Of a stretch of 64,000 nucleotides of DNA, positions 35,817 through 47,770 are shown piece by piece (the first letter of the stretch is position 1; each line of letters begins with the position of its first letter). Below the pieces are notes generated by a model that worked only from the letters and a program-made list of their open reading frames with translations, did not search any database and was not told where the DNA came from. Both the position numbers and the translations under genes were made by a program. Source of the stretch: Lathyrus oleraceus. Its lineage: Eukaryota > Streptophyta > Magnoliopsida > Fabales > Fabaceae. Location: assembly GCF_024323335.1 (NCBI RefSeq), contig NC_066580.1, forward strand, positions 87,033,391-87,097,390. The letters are read 5' to 3'.

Positions 35817-36287
35817 ATGGAAGACCGGGCGAAAGGCAACGGAAAATTATTCAGAGGCTTCAAAGTCGAGAAATTCTCTCGACTAGGTACTGCTCCTGGA
35901 TTCCATGCCACCGAGGAGATGTGGCGTGATATGACAGCTAGAGAAGAAAGGCGTGATGGCCTTCTCTCTACTATTTCACAGCAGCTGACGGACAATATGA
36001 GCTTCATGCAACAATCGCGATTGGTTTCGGATCGTGCCTATAGCAACGTTTGCCGTACCTTGAACGATATCTCATTAGAGCAGAACCGTCAGAGAGAGTT
36101 CAACAGCCAACACTACCAGCTTGTCGAGGCCACTCAGGGTTCCATCTTAGGTAACCTTCGAGAGGTTCGGAGTGCTCAGGCTGCTTTATCAGCACGACTC
36201 GACCGGAGGGACCAGCATCGTAGTAGATCCCGTCGTTCCAGACCATCACATCAGGACGGCGAAGGCACCAGTGCCCCTCCTCAGTAG
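35817..36287 (+). CDS. Athila small ORF3, about 156 aa, unknown function
   Basis: An open frame starting MEDRAKGNGKLFRG after a pyrimidine- and A-rich stretch. An in-frame ATG at 35622 would add a low-complexity Pro/Lys/Phe segment that I judge untranslated. The product is hydrophilic. The middle part (ISQQLTDNMSFMQQSR to LEQNRQREFNSQHYQL) looks helical, and the C-terminus is Arg/Ser-rich (RRDQHRSRSRRSRPSHQ), suggesting nucleic acid binding. I do not recognise the family. It could instead be a chance ORF, but it follows ORF2 in order and is free of stops. Confidence 0.5.
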   Translation: MEDRAKGNGKLFRGFKVEKFSRLGTAPGFHATEEMWRDMTAREERRDGLLSTISQQLTDNMSFMQQSRLVSDRAYSNVCRTLNDISLEQNRQREFNSQHYQLVEATQGSILGNLREVRSAQAALSARLDRRDQHRSRSRRSRPSHQDGEGTSAPPQ

Positions 36288-37368
36288 TCTTTTTCAGGTT
36301 ACCCCCCTTATCTTATTTCGAAACATTGGGGACAATGTTCGATCTAAGTGTGGGAGGGGATTTTATTGCTTTCTGTCATTTCCCTTTTTAGTTAATTATT
36401 TCCTTTCAGTTATTTCCTTTCAGTAATTTAATTTTCTTAGATAATGCATGAGTCTGACGAGTCACCAGTATAGTGTCTTTTTAGTTCATCTTCATTTTTT
36501 CCCATTTCCTTAGCCTTACCAGAAAATTTTTAAAAAAGAAAATGATGTTGTTTCACATGTTTTTTGGGCTTTGGGACAGGTTTAGATTAGGATGTAGTGA
36601 CCTAGGTCAACTTTTTGAAACATCAGAACCATTTTAGCACCATAGACCTCTTGAATATAGGAATCACTCCTAAACCCCACCATCTTGGCCTTTACTATCA
36701 TTTTAAAAATTGTCCTAAGTAGTTTATCTTAGCAGTCAGCTCCGGCTTAAGCATGCTCTACGTAGGGGGCCGATGAACATAAGTGAATGATCCAGTGCTA
36801 ATACTAAAAAAAAAAAAAAAAAAAAAAAGGCAAACTCTGGTATAGGTGACCCTCACAAAGTCATTTAAACCGAAAAAAAAAGAGAAAAAAAAAAAAAAAA
36901 AAAATTTTGCAAGTCACCTATTGTTAGTTGGTTCAGAGGTATCTGGCACTGAACTTGGTAGGGCGGATTACGATCCGATCCCCCGCAGCTACATTTAGGC
37001 GAAATAAAACAGGTTTACACATGCTTATGTGCCAGAAACCTTATGTTATGGATCAGAATCACTAACCGGTCACTCTACTATGAAGCATGTACAGATAACG
37101 GGCTTAATGTGATTGCGCCTGAATGAAAAGGACACAAAAAGATGAGAAGATAGGCCTAGGTATTGTGGGATGATATGGAGTGGTTAATATAGGATTGAAG
37201 TTTGTGTTTGTGTTACTATGGTACCCTTGGTTCACTTAGTTAGTATCTGTCACTGCATCCTGACTTGAACTTAGAATCCCTTTAGCCCAAAGACAAGTGT
37301 TGACACCATATTTTCTTAAGCTTTAATGTTTGCTTGAGGACAAGCAAAGGTTTAAGTGTGGGAGAATT
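36288..37368 (+). other. Athila 3' UTR with two polypurine-like tracts
   Basis: About 1.1 kb without a credible gene. It carries CTAAGTGTGGGAGGGGATT at about 36344 and, at the end, TTTAAGTGTGGGAGAATT (37351-37368), which abuts the 3' LTR and is the functional polypurine tract. Two long A-runs (36807-36828 and about 36873-36903) are present. TTGAGGACAAGCAAAGG at 37334 is a block typical of Athila ends. Confidence 0.75.
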
Positions 37369-38909
37369 TGATCACACTAAAATTCACCGTATTTCTGACT
37401 CCGATTTCGCATGCATTCTTAGCTTTTATTGTTGTTTTGCTTTGTTATTTCTTTGTTTTCTTATGTTTTCAGGTTTTTATAATAATCGGAGCTTGAATCG
37501 GGAAAAGGAGCGAAAAAGGAGTGAAAACGGGCAAAAACCTAGAAATTCAGCGTTTTGCACTTACGGCACCCACCGTGGCGGGCGCCATGGGGTTAGCCAT
37601 GACGTGGCCACGTCTCAAGACCACTCCTCAACCGTCAAGACCCACGATCCCCACTCCATCATCCCCTGTAGGGACCATGGCGGGCGCCATAGGCCTGTGG
37701 CGGGCGCCACAAGGCCAAAATCAGTAACCTCCACTTTTTAGTGGAGGGGCGTCCCTGTCATTTCATGCTTTCAGTTTTTACTATAAATAGGACCTTAGAT
37801 TTTCGTTTTTCTTCATCCAGAATTAGAATTCTCTAGGCATATATCAGTTATAAAGCAGTTGCCATTCCACATCGGGGTGCCTCTGCAATCGAGTGATCGA
37901 GTCTGTAATCTGTCTGTGGTTCGAGTTTTTGGAGCACTCTGGAGGAAGTTAATCCTGCCGCCATTTTAATTCAAGTTCGTATTTTACTTTTATTTATTTC
38001 CTGCACTCGCACATTTACGTTGTTTATTTCCTGCACTCGCACATTTACGTTGTTTATTTCCTGCACTCGCACATTTACGTTGTTTATTTCCTGCACTCGC
38101 ACATTTACGTTGTTTATTTCCTGCACTCGCACTTTACTTTGTTTATTATCCGCACTCGCTTTAAATTACTTTTATGAAAAACTATAAAAAGAATATTTAC
38201 TTTATCATGTCTAACTAATTCTATAAAGGTTAGAATGTGAGGATCGTAATTAAACCAGTAATCAGTGTAATTGTTCGTGGAAACACCTAAGGGCTATTTT
38301 ATCTTTCAATTCAAGTAATTGTTTTTAACTATTTCAAAAACAGCCAAAAGCGCTTTGTCTAGTTTATTAGGAGATTTTAGATTAAAAAGAAAAGAGATTT
38401 TAAAACGATTTTCGGACGCGTTAGGAAGTTTAAACTCTGGTTCGTAAGAACCTCTTTTTGCTAAGAAGTCCAGGTTAAAATACTTTTCAACTTAGTTAAG
38501 ATACTATATTTCTGAAAAATAGGTTTACTACTCTAACGCAGTACGCACCTTTTTATCCGTGACAATAGGAGGGGTTGATTAGAGAGTACAACTCGGTTCT
38601 GAATACGCGAAAGCGACAGTTCCTGTTAAATTAGTTCTTTTCAAAGGAGAAAACATTGCCCATAAGTAGTTCCACTAACAAGTACTGGATTATCATTGAT
38701 TGCGTGAATTACATTCGAGCCTGTCTTTATTTATTATTTAAAATTATAATTTTATTTACCATTGCACCCTTATTAAAACCCTTAAAAATAGTTGCCTTAG
38801 ATACACACCATAACAACAGGTTTGATAGATTGACACTTGGTCTCTGTGGATTCGATAATCTTTTATATTACTTTGACGTGATTCGTACACTTGCGAAAAA
38901 CACGCATCA
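37369..38909 (+). repeat. 3' LTR of Athila (1541 bp)
   Basis: Same length and ends as the 5' LTR, two substitutions by eye, followed directly by CTGAT. Confidence 0.97.
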
Positions 38910-38959
38910 CTGATCAGAGACCGCACCGGTATTCTACGAGACTAAATCAGCGAAGAAGT

Positions 38960-41900
38960 ATGGATCAGGTTCAGACCGAGCTGGCTGAGATGAGGGCGAA
39001 CATGGCCCAATTTTTGACGATGATGCAAGGGGTTGCTCAGGGTCAGGAGGAGCTCCGTGCTTTGGTTCAGAGACAGGAAACGGTTGTTCAGGCGTCTAAC
39101 CGTGGTTCACCCGTTGCTCCACCCGGTTATGAGAATGTCAACGTTGCTGCTGCTCCTGTTTATGGTTACGCCACTGGAGAAGAACTCAGAGGTATAAGGG
39201 TTGATGGTCAGCCTCTTGCTGCAGAGGTCAATGCCAGAGCTACCAGGGCTCTGGCGCGTCATCCAGCTCCTCTTGTTGACAGGCAAGAGGACATGTTCAC
39301 GATGATGAGTGAGGACGATGGTGATGTTGCTAGAATGGAAGATAGGGATCGTAAGGTCGATGCCCTGGCTGAAAAAATTAGGGCGATGGAATGCCAGAAT
39401 TCTCTTGGGTTCGATGTCATGAATATGGGGTTGGTCGAAGGTCTGAAGATTCCCCACAAATTCAAAGCGCCCACCTTTGACAAGTACAACGGTACTTCTT
39501 GCCCTCGCACCCATGTGCAGGCTTATTATCGGAAGATCTCGGCATATACAGATGACGAGAAAATGTGGATGTACTTCTTTCAAGATAGCCTGTCTGGGGC
39601 ATCTTTGGATTGGTACATGGAACTCAAGCGGGATTCTATCCGGTGTTGGAGGGATCTGGGAGAAGCTTTTCTCAGACAATATAAACACAATATGGATATG
39701 GCACCGAGCCGGACTCAGCTGCAGAGTCTGTGCCAGAAGAATAATGAGAGCTTCAAGGAATACGCCCAGAGGTGGCGTGAGCTTGCTGCCAGAGTGAAAC
39801 CCCCTATGCTGGAAAGGGAGTTGACGGATATGTTCATTGGCACACTTCAGGGAGTGTTCATGGACCGAATGGGGAGTTGCCCATTCGGAAGCTTTTCTGA
39901 TGTTGTTATCTGCGGTGAAAGAACCGAGAGTTTGATCAAGGCCGGGAAGATCAACGATGTGGGTTCCTCTTCATCAAAGAAACCTTTCTCTGGGGCACCT
40001 CGCCGTAGAGAAGGTGAAACTAATGCTGTTCAGCACCGCCGAGGTCAGAACAGAAATCAGCATTAGTATAGACAGGTTGCTGCAGTGACCATTCCTGCAC
40101 CGCAACAACGTCAACCTCCGCAACAACCAAGACAACAACAACAACAACAACAACGTCCTTATCAGCCGAGGCAGAGGCTGCAGCCTGATAGAAGGTTTGA
40201 CCCGTTGCCCATGACATATGCCGAGCTTCTGCCTGAGTTGCTCAGACTGGGTTTTGTAGAATTGAGAACGATGGCTCCGCCAACTGTCTTGCCACCTGGG
40301 TATGACGCCAATGTCCGGTGCGATTTCCATTCCGGAGCCCCCGGGCATAATATAGAGAAGTGTAGGGCTTTTCAGCATAAAGTCCAAGATCTGATCGATT
40401 CTAAGGCGATCAATTTCTCCCCTGTGCCGAATGTTGTTAACAATCCCATGCCCGCGCATGGTGCTCATAGGGTAAACTGTATCGAAGGGGTTGAATCTGA
40501 AGATCTGGTGATCAGTGTGGATGAGATTTAGACTTCTCTATTTGTCGTCAAAGACCGTCTGCTGAATAGTGGTATTCATCCGGGCTGTGATGAAGACTGT
40601 TTGGGCTGCGCAGAGGCTGAGAACGGTTGTGATCTACTGCGGGCTGGTATCCAGGGTTTGATGGATCGAGGCTGTGTTCAGTTTGGTCGGGCTGACAACC
40701 GAGATCATGGGGCAGTGTCTACTGTCACTATCTTCTTTAAGCCATCTGAAGGGCGTGCGCCTACAACGAGTGGTAATCCAGTTACCATCTCCGCACCAGC
40801 TCCTACCAACACTCCGGCAACAATCGTCGCTCCGGTTAGAAGGGTCGGGGACAATAATGTTGTGCCTTGGAGGTATGATAATGCCTACCGAAGCAACAGG
40901 AGGGCTGAGAACAGGGTCAAGCCTTCAAATCAAGCGCCAGTAACGATATACGCACCTGCTAGTAAGGCTCCGGTCGTTGTGAGTCCTGCTGTGGACAACG
41001 TGGGTGGACCAGGAGGCTTTACCCGTAGTGGTCGGCTGTTTGCGCCTCAACAGTTGAGGGATGCCAATGCTGAGGCATCTGCTAAGGCTAAGGGCAAACA
41101 GGCCGTTGTTGATGAAGTCCCTGCTCAAGCGAATGTGCCTGGTGGCTCGTTTGAAAAGGATGTGGAAGAATTCGTGAGGATAATTAAAAAGAGTGACTAC
41201 AAGATTGTAGATCAGCTCAATCAAACTCCCTCCAAAATCTCCATTCTTTCTCTGCTGTTGTGCTCTGAGGCACATAGAGACGCCTTGCTGAAAATGTTAA
41301 ATATGGCGTATGTACCTCAGGAGATTTCTGTCAATCAACTTGAAGGTGTAATTGCTAATGTGACTACCCGACATGGCGTGGGGTTCACAGATCTTGATTT
41401 AACACCTGAAGGGCGGAATCACAACAAAGCCTTGCATATCACCATGGAATGCAAGGGGGCTGTGCTGTCTCATGTCTTGGTGGACACCGGATCTTCGTTG
41501 AATGTGCTGCCTAAGCAGATCTTGAAGAAGATACCGATTGAAGGGGTTGTGCTGACACCGAGTGACCTAGTTGTTCGTGCATTTGATGGATCCAAGCGTT
41601 CTGTCTTTGGTGAAATCACTTTGCCTATAAGGATAGGTCCGGAGGAGTTTGACATTGTCTTCTATGTCATGGACATCCAGCCTGCTTACAGTTGCCTTCT
41701 GGGACGTCCATGGATACATGCAGCGGGAGCAGTCTCATCGACTCTCCATCAAAAGCTCAAATACGTCTGAAACGGTCAGATTGTGACCGTATGCGGCGAA
41801 GAGGACATTCTGGTGAGTCATCTGTCCTCGTTCAAATATGTCGAGGTGGATGGCGAGATCCACGAGACTCTATGCCAGGCGTTTGAGACGGTGGCTCTTG

Positions 41901-42255
41901 AGAAGGTGGCCTACGCTGAGCAGAAGAAGCCAGGTGCTTCGATCACTTCTTACAAGCAAGCTAAGGAGGTTGTTGACTCTGGTAAGGCCGAGGGCTGGGG
42001 CAAGATGGTGGACTTGCCCGTCAAAGAAGACAAATTTGGCATTGGTTATGAGCCTCTCCGAGCAGAGCAGGGGGCAGCGGGTCCGAGTACTTTTACCAGC
42101 GCCGGGCTGATGAATCATGGTGATGTCTTTGCTACTGAGGGTGAAGATGTCGACAGTGATTATGATCTCGACTGCTGGGTTCGCCCGAGCGCACCAGGGG
42201 AAGTGATCAATAACTGGACTGCCGAGGATATAGTCCAAGTTACTCTTCATACAGA
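38960..42255 (+). pseudogene. Ogre-2 gag-protease, broken by three in-frame stops
   Basis: Start chosen at MDQVQTELAEMRANM (38960): a TAG precedes it in frame upstream of the Athila insertion, and no other ATG intervenes there. Gag continues to NRNQH, where TAG (40064-40066) interrupts. The same frame continues through a Gln-rich linker (CAA repeat at about 40135-40155) and a CX2H-like gag end (CDFHSGAPGHNIEKC), then TAG at 40529-40531. The aspartic protease with LVDTGSSLNVLP is at about 41479, followed by TGA at 41768-41770 and a tail to 42255. All segments share one reading frame, so three point nonsense changes explain the breaks. It may be fused to pol by splicing at 42256. Confidence 0.9.
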
Positions 42256-42494
42256 GTAATTTTCTTTTGTTTTCTCATTCTGCACAAAACCCTACGTTCT
42301 GCCCAAGACGTAGTGGTTCATTGTAGGGCCACATGTTTTCATTGTTTATCATTAATAAAGGACGTTTTGCAAACAATTTTGTGATCCCTGTCTTTCTATT
42401 TTGTTTTTCATTTTTCAAAAAAATAAAAATGGCAATGTTTTTGTTTTTGTGACTTTTTTGAACTCTTTTCTAAAATAAAGCATTAAACATGCAG
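42256..42494 (+). other. Putative intron between Ogre-2 gag-pro and pol (239 nt)
   Basis: Donor GA|GTAATTTTC at 42256 and acceptor ACATGCAG|AA at 42494, with a T-rich tract and CTAAAAT/CATTAAAC branch-like sequences before it. Removal joins the two bases of the interrupted codon (42254-42255) to 42495 and continues AGT GAT CTT ATG into pol in frame, while unspliced RNA meets TAA at 42257. Splicing of an intron between protease and RT is known for Ogre elements. The exact sites here are read from the sequence, not proven. Confidence 0.75.
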
Positions 42495-45400
42495 AAGTGA
42501 TCTTATGGCATCCACTATGAACAAATCTGTTATGGCTCAGTATGATTTCGACAATCCCATCTACCAAGCTGAAGAGGAGAGTGATGAAGACAGTGAACTC
42601 CCGAAAGAATTGGCTAGATTGTTGAAGCAGGAGGAAAGGGTCATCCAACCTCATCAGGAGGAATTGGAGATTGTGAATCTTGGTACTGAGGACGCCAGAA
42701 GGGAGATCAAGATCGGGGCCGCTTTGAAACCTGAGGTCAAGAGCAGGTTGATTGAGATGCTGAGAGAGTATGTGGAGATATTCGCCTGGTCTTATCAAGA
42801 TATGCCTGGGCTGAATACTGATATTGTAGTTCATAGACTACCTCTCAGAGATGATTGTCCTTCGGTCAAGCAGAAGCTTCGTAGAACGAGTCCTGATCTG
42901 GCAGTGAAAATCAAGGAAGAGGTTCAGAAGCAGTTCGATGCTGGTTTCTTGTCAGTAACAACTTACCCGCCGTGGGTAGCCAACATCGTTCCGGTGCCGA
43001 AGAAGGATGGCAAAGTCAGGATGTGTGTCGATTATCGGGATTTGAACAGGGCGAGTCCGAAAGATGATTTCCCATTACCTCACATTGATGTATTGGTGGA
43101 TAATACGGCCCAATCCTCGGTATTCTCTTTTATGGATGGTTTCTCGGGCTATAACCAGATTAAGATGGCGCCAGAGGACATGGAAAAGACGACATTCATT
43201 ACACCTTGGGGCACGTTCTGCTATAAGGTGATGCCATTTCGGCTGAAGAATGCCGGTGCTACCTATCAGAGGGCAATGACGACTCTCTTTCATGACATGA
43301 TGCACAAAGAGATTGAAGTGTACGTGGATGATATGATTGCGAAGTCGCAGACAGAAGAGGAGCACCTGGTTAATTTGCAGAAGCTGTTTGACAGGTTGGT
43401 CAAGTTCAAGCTGAGGCTGAATCCGAACAAGTGTACATTTGGAGTGAGATCAGGGAAGCTGTTAGGCTTCATTGTCAGTGAGAAAGGGATTGAGGTAGAT
43501 CCAGCAAAAGTCAAAGCTATTCAGGAGATGCCTGAACCGAGAACAGAGAAGCAGGTTCGTGGGTTTTTAGGGAGATTGAACTACATTGCAAGGTTTGTAT
43601 CTCACCTAACGGCCACGTGTGAACCGATATTCAAATTGCTTAGAAAGAATCAGGCAATCAAGTGGAATGATGATTGTCAGAAGGCTTTTGACAAGATTAA
43701 AGAGTATTTACGGAAACCTCCAATCCTGATCCCTCCGGTTCCAGGGAGACCGCTGATAATGTACCTGTCAGTGACCGAGAACTCGATGGGGTGTGTATTG
43801 GGACAGCATGACGAGTCTGGTCGAAAAGAGCATGCCATATACTACCTTAGCAAAAAGTTTACCGACTGTGAAACAAGATATTCACTGCTCGAGAAAACTT
43901 GCTGTGCTTTGGCCTGGGCTGCTCGCCGACTAAGACAGTATATGTTGAACCATACTACCTTGTTGATTTCTAAGATGGATCCAGTAAAATACATCTTTGA
44001 GAAGCCGGCTCTCACCGGACGTGTTGCCCGTTGGCAGATGATTTTAACTGAATATGATATCCAGTACACGTCGCAGAAAGCTATCAAAGGTAGTGTATTG
44101 TCAGACTATCTCGCCGAGCAACCGATCGACGACTATCAGCCTATGATGTTTGAATTCCCTGATGAAGACATCATGTATCTAAAGATGAAAGATTGTGACG
44201 AGCCTCTTGTCGAGGAAGGATCGGATCCTGATGACAAGTGGACATTGATGTTTGACGGGGCCGTGAATGTGAATGGTAATGGTGTTGGTGCAGTGCTGAT
44301 CAATCCTAAAGGTGCTCATATACCTTTTTCTGCCAGATTGACGTTTGATGTCACCAACAATGAAGCTGAGTATGAGGCTTGTATCATGGGAATAGAGGAA
44401 GCCATTGATTTGAGAATCAAAACACTTGACATATTTGGAGATTCTGCTCTAGTGATCAATCAGGTCAATGGAGAATGGAATACGAACCAGCCACATTTGA
44501 TTCCGTATAGAGATTACACCAGAAGAATACTGACGTTCTTCAAGAAGGTGAAGTTGTATCACGTCCCTCGGGATGAGAATCAGATGGCGGATGCCTTGGC
44601 TACCTTATCTTCCATGATAAAAGTTCATTGGTGGAATCATGTGCCACATGTTGCGGTGAATAGACTCGAGAGGCCTGCGTATGTGTTTGCAGCCGAGTCT
44701 GTTGTTGCTATCGACGAGAAGCCGTGGTATTATGATATCAAGAACTTCCTCAAGACTCAAGAGTATCCTGAAGGTGCGTCGAGGAATGACAAGAAAACCC
44801 TGAGAAGGCTAGCTGGAAGCTTTTATTTGAATCAGGATGATGTGCTGTACAAGCGGAACTTTGACATGGTCTTGCTCAGATGCGTGGATAGACACGAAGC
44901 AGACGTGTTGATGCAAGAAGTACACGAGGGTTCGTTTGGTACCCATGCTGGTGGTCATGCGATGTCAAAGAAGTTGTTAAGAGCCGGATATTACTGGATG
45001 ACTATGGAATCCGATTGCTTCAAGTACGCTCGGAAGTGCCATAAATGCCAGATCTATGCTGATAAGGTGCATGTACCACCAAGCCCGTTGAATGTCATGA
45101 ACTCGCCTTGGCCGTTCGCCATGTGGGGCATTGATATGATCGGGAAGATTGAGCCTACTGCTTCGAATGGACATCGCTTCATCTTGGTCGCGATTGATTA
45201 CTTCACCAAATGGGTGGAAGCAGCTTCCTACGCTAATGTTACCAAACAAGTGGTTGCCCGGTTCATCAAGAAAGAAATCATCTGTCGTTACGGAGTTCCT
45301 GAGAGAATCATCACCGACAATGGTTCAAATCTCAACAACAAGATGATGAAAGAACTTTGCAGAGATTTCAAGATTGAACATCATAATTCTTCTCCTTACA

Positions 45401-45975
45401 GACCAAAGATGAACGGTGCTGTAGAGGCGGCTAACAAGAATATCAAGAAGATTGTGCAAAAGATGGTCGTCACGTACAAGGATTGGCACGAGATGCTGCC
45501 TTTCGCTTTGCATGGGTACCGTACCTCAGTGCGTACGTCGACCGGGGCAACCTCGTACTCCCTTGTGTATGGTATGGAAGCAGTCCTACCAGTTGAAGTG
45601 GAGATCCCTTCTCTGAGGGTGTTATTGGATGTCAAGCTGGACGAAGCCGAGTGGATTCGTACAAGGTTTAACGAGTTAAGCCTTATCGAAGAGAGACGGC
45701 TAGCAGCTGTGTGCCATGGGCAGTTATATCAGAGAAGGATGAAGCGAGCCTTTGATCAGAAAGTGCGTCCTCGGACATTTCAAACTGGTGATCTAGTTTT
45801 GAAGAGGATCCTTCCTCCCGGTACAGATAACAGGGGCAAGTGGACTCCTAATTACGAAGGTCCATATGTTGTGAAGAAGGTCTTCTCCGGTGGAGCCTTA
45901 ATGCTTGCAACAATGGAGGGTGAAGATTTTCCGTCCCCTGTTAACTCAGATGTAGTCAAAAAATACTTCGCATAA
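42495..45975 (+). CDS. Ogre-2 pol: RT, RNase H, second RNase H, integrase
   Basis: Open from the proposed exon start through an in-frame ATG at 42505 (1156 aa). Positions from that ATG: RT with FMDGFSGYNQIKM and YVDDM (about 273); a degenerate first RNase H (about 415-520); a second, archaeal-type RNase H with LMFDGAVNVNGNG, NNEAEYEA and ADALATL (about 583-697), the hallmark of the Tat lineage; and integrase with HHCC (about 806-850) and DDE core in GIDMIGK, ITDNGSN and NGAVEAANKN. The end is VKKYFA. No stops. One oddity is MPFRLKNAGATYQR, where RTs of this family normally have Gly (codon CGG, 43240-43242). This may impair the enzyme. Confidence 0.94.
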
Positions 45976-46660
45976 ATTGACCCGCTGGATAAAAAGAACA
46001 AAAGAGTCCAGGCAAAAAAGGGCATCCCAGCGAACCAAAAACAGAAAGAAAAGGTTCGGGCAAAAATTAGGGATATAAATGAAAAGGATTTGTACACCCG
46101 GTAAGTCGAAAACCCGCAAGGGCGGCTTAGGCAAAAATGGGTATCCCGGTGGATTGAAAACCTGAAAAGGCGATCCAGCCAAAAGAGGGATTAAAGCGAA
46201 GACTACAGTCTGAGTTATCTGTACTTCATTGCGCTTCGTCAGCTGCCATCTTGAAAGATGTGATCGGTCCAGTCATTCTTCTCAGAAAGCAAGGAGTTGG
46301 GAGGAAAACTGATGATCTGTGAGTTATAACAGAATTGGGAAATAGTGGATGCCGTATTCACATTGCCATTAGGATAGTTTATTTTCCTTTTGTGCGCAAT
46401 TACCTCTTTCTAGGAATTGCTTCCCAATGTATTCGCCTTTTCAGGCACATTTTCAATCAATAAAAGTCGTTATTCAGATAAATAGCTCTCTTGTTTTTAT
46501 TTTACTGTTTTGTTTGCAAAAACGTCCGAATTTTTGATAAACATTGCATATAATAAAACATGAAGGCTTAACGATAACTTGCAGAAGGATAAAACATTTG
46601 AAAATCATTTCGAATGTTGAGGACACTTGAGCATATCTTGTCCATGAACCCCTGGGGCAT
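45976..46660 (+). other. Ogre-2 3' UTR, first part
   Basis: Non-coding sequence after the pol stop, with recurring GGCAAAAA-GGG-ATCCC-type blocks (46000-46180), which resemble the usual downstream sequence of Ogre pol. No ORF is supported. Confidence 0.65.
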
Positions 46661-47230
46661 TGTGTTGTGCTGCTTTACAGGTCGTCTTCTGTGATCATCT
46701 CCCTAGTAGGTTTTTCTCCGAGCAAGTTAGAGAGCTGTCAGAGTTGTGTTCCCTTGCAGAGGTGCCTGGGGATAGTATCTTCTTTCCTCAGCAGATCTAA
46801 GGATTGCCTACCTCCAGCAGGCTTGTGTTGGCAGTTTCCCCAGCTGAGATCCCCGCTGAGTGCCTGGCAGACGTTTCCCCAGGAGTTCCCCAGCGGAGTT
46901 TGTTATGAGGGTGTTGTTCCCCAGCAGTCGGGATTGTGGTAATGTTATCCCCAGCATGGTCGTGAGTGCTTCTCCCCAGCAGGGTCGTGGAGACCTATCT
47001 CCAGTATGATATGATATGTTATCATCCCCACCAGAGTTTTTCTCCTCAGCAGAGTGGTGTGGGTTTGTTCCTCAGCAGGTTCCCCGAGTGGAGCGGGTTT
47101 CATGAAATATTTCTCCAGCATGAGTGAGGAGTCGATGCTTTCTTCGCAAAGCATTCCTAGATGAAGGCTCTCCCCGAAGAGTATTCCTCAGTCAGGGTAC
47201 CCCCGCAGAGTTGGAGTACCTGATCTTTTG
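46661..47230 (+). repeat. CCCCAGCAG-rich degenerate repeats in the Ogre-2 3' UTR
   Basis: Many copies of CCCCAGCAG, CCTCAGCAG and related words at irregular spacing, such as around 46850-46990 and 47040-47120. It is low-complexity derived sequence and does not encode a plausible protein. Confidence 0.6.
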
Positions 47231-47584
47231 GCTCCGTGGCCAGGGTGCATTTGCATTTTGCATGTAGTAATCATTGCATCCTCAAAACGCGTAGCATTTC
47301 CATTCAATGTGGAGCATTACGCCATAGAAAAATTCAAACATATGCATTCATGTGTTCAAAACCCAATCAGACCGTATCCCCGGCAGAGGCGGATGTTTGT
47401 TTGACTTGTACAACACGTTTGCTACAGTTGCTCCTGACAGCATTCAGGATTAATAATCCCCACAGAGGTTTATTTCCTCATCCGTTGGTGAAAGGAAAGC
47501 ATGTTTCTCCCCAGTGAGACCCCCTGCCAGTATGTGGCCTTGCCCAGACATGTAGATGTCAGTATCCTGTCAGCACCCGCGTGT

Positions 47585-47770
47585 GTTGTTTCTTTGGTGT
47601 CGGTAAACACCATTTTTCGGTGATTTCCAGTCATGCGTAGTGTCTGGTCTTCTTTGGCGTCGGTAAGCACCATCTTTCGGTGCTTTCCCAGTCATGCGTA
47701 GTGTCTGGTATTCTTTGGTGTCTGTAAACATCATCTTTCGATGTTCGTAACGTCGTCCCTTCCCTAGTGA
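47585..47770 (+). repeat. About 62-bp tandem repeat (TTCTTTGGTGTCGGTAAAC)
   Basis: Three units with TTCTTTGGNGTCNGTAANCA and a CATGCGTAGTGTCTGG block, diverged by a few per cent. The TTGGTGTCGRTAAAC core links them to the arrays downstream. Confidence 0.8.

Larger units (their letters stand above)
26711..38909 (+). mobile_element. Intact Athila-lineage LTR retrotransposon, 12,199 bp
   Basis: Two LTRs of exactly 1541 bp, tRNA-Asp-type primer-binding site, uninterrupted gag-pol of 1793 codons, two further ORFs, polypurine tract, and a perfect 5-bp target duplication CTGAT. By eye the LTRs differ at two positions (near 27855 and 27903 in the left copy), so it is very young. It lies in the same orientation as Ogre-2, in its leader, 46 bases before the gag ATG when measured from the end of the target duplication. 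Confidence 0.97.
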
